From NCBI GenBank assembly GCA_036936605.1, contig JAUPFV010000001.1, forward strand, positions 211,899,138 through 211,963,137: a stretch of DNA of 64,000 nt, read 5' to 3'. This stretch comes from Limnanthes douglasii subsp. nivea (taxonomy: Eukaryota; Streptophyta; Magnoliopsida; Brassicales; Limnanthaceae). This document shows, piece after piece, positions 63,007 to 64,000 of the stretch. The notes beneath the pieces are model-generated. The model was not told where the DNA came from. It saw nothing but the letters and a program-made list of their open reading frames with translations, and searched no databases. Within the stretch, counting starts at the first letter, position 1, and every line of letters starts with the position of its first letter. A program made the position numbers and the translations under genes.

Positions 63007-64000
63007 GTAACAAGAATTTTGATATATTTGATGTACCTCTTAAGAACTCACCCAAATTTTAATTATGGTCTCAATATATCTCTTTATTATCTAAAAAAAT
63101 ATCATAATTTTTTGAGATATTCTAAAATACACTTATTGTTTTTTAGCATCATGAAATTATAAGTGACATCACGCATGTTATTTGCAATTCGTTAAGAAAT
63201 AAATAACTAAAAAAAATAACATAAGAAAGAATTTAATATTCAAAAATATATATTATATTATAGTTCCTAAAATTGGATAATGTAGATTGTGATTTCCTTA
63301 ATAAAATATTTCAATACGGTTAGAATAAAAAAGGATTTTTAAAATAATTAATTATAATATTAAATAATGTTTACAAAATAGAACGCAAAAAGTTTTATTT
63401 ACAAAATAATCTTACCGACACTCATGTTTGTATTTTTTCATATTTTGCTTATTACATAATATTTCTTTTCGTAAATTGTAGGTAGTATTCTGAATTACGT
63501 TTGGGTTAAAATCACTGTTTTTGTAAAAATATAAAGATTTATCAAACCAACATTTTAGACCAAACTAAGAGTTTTTGTATCTTTTATATAAAAATTTACA
63601 ATATGACTAGAACTAGTGGCGTAGCCAGGATCGAAACATAGTGGTGTCCTGGATTTTTTGATTATTATCAAATAAATTAAAATAAGATACAAAAGTTATA
63701 ACAAACATGATTTATATTGAAATCTCAAATATTAAGTTTTTATTGCTATAATATACATTACACAAGTAACTCAAATGTGATTAAAAAATGTAAAATAAAA
63801 ACATAAATCTGAGTTAATTTTACTTGTATATTTCTCTTATTCATAGTTTAAAATTGTTGAAGGGTAGTTATGATACTAATCGTGCCACAAATATTACCAA
63901 ACAATCATTAAGCTATTGATCGCTCATTCTATTTTTCAACTCCTTCACATAATTCAAACCCGAGAAAACTCGTCCAACACTCGTCGTTGCTACAAGTAAA
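63007..64000. repeat. Tandem macrosatellite unit 3, first 994 bases
   Basis: The start of a third copy, cut off by the window end. I saw no difference from unit 1 positions 1-994 or unit 2 positions 31496-32489. The array therefore contains at least three units and continues to the right for an unknown distance. Confidence 0.95.
63614..64000 (-). mobile_element. hAT-like transposon, unit 3, cut by window end
   Basis: Starts with the same TAGTGGCGTAGCCAGG end at 63614. The transposase fragment begins to appear at 63929. Confidence 0.6.

Overview
The window is plant nuclear DNA, most likely from a flowering plant. It is AT-rich, carries Ty1/copia, Ty3/gypsy, TRIM and hAT remains of plant type with tRNA-iMet primer sites, and holds one broken F-box-associated (FBA) gene, a family greatly expanded in plants. 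I cannot name the species. I see no intact host gene, no rRNA or tRNA gene and no CRISPR.

The main feature is structural. The window is a head-to-tail tandem array of one ~31.5 kb unit. Unit 1 runs 1-31495, unit 2 runs 31496-63006 (31511 bases), and unit 3 begins at 63007 and is cut by the window end. Units 1 and 2 are almost identical: by eye I found 12 single-base differences plus one (TA)n length change (54 versus 70 bases), and that length change accounts for the whole 16-base difference in unit length. To convert, add 31495 to a unit 1 position up to the (TA)n tract at 24289-24342, and 31511 after it. The window start is arbitrary, so the true unit border is unknown.

One unit, left to right: an internally deleted hAT-like transposon (608-2058); an ~880-base GC-rich CCA/CCG triplet block (2311-3193); a full-length dead Ty1/copia element on the minus strand (5120-10494, 5-base target duplication, LTRs about 5.5% apart); scrambled Ty3/gypsy relics in both orientations (about 10620-19250); AT-rich sequence with short tandem duplications (19395-20729); two TRIM-like elements facing each other (22207-23458); the variable (TA)n tract; an unrecognised reading frame and a second copia start (24386-25062); a degenerate ~26-base tandem array with a ~317-base higher-order period (25062-25735); an unrecognised conserved-looking reading frame (27004-27320); a copia integrase relic (27677-28240); and a frameshifted FBA F-box pseudogene (30260-31201).

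These parts do not form a pathway. The unit is a sediment of dead mobile elements copied as a block after they had all inserted: the same stops and frameshifts occur in both units. The open question is whether this is a real young macrosatellite or segmental triplication, a circular DNA read as a concatemer, or an assembly artefact.
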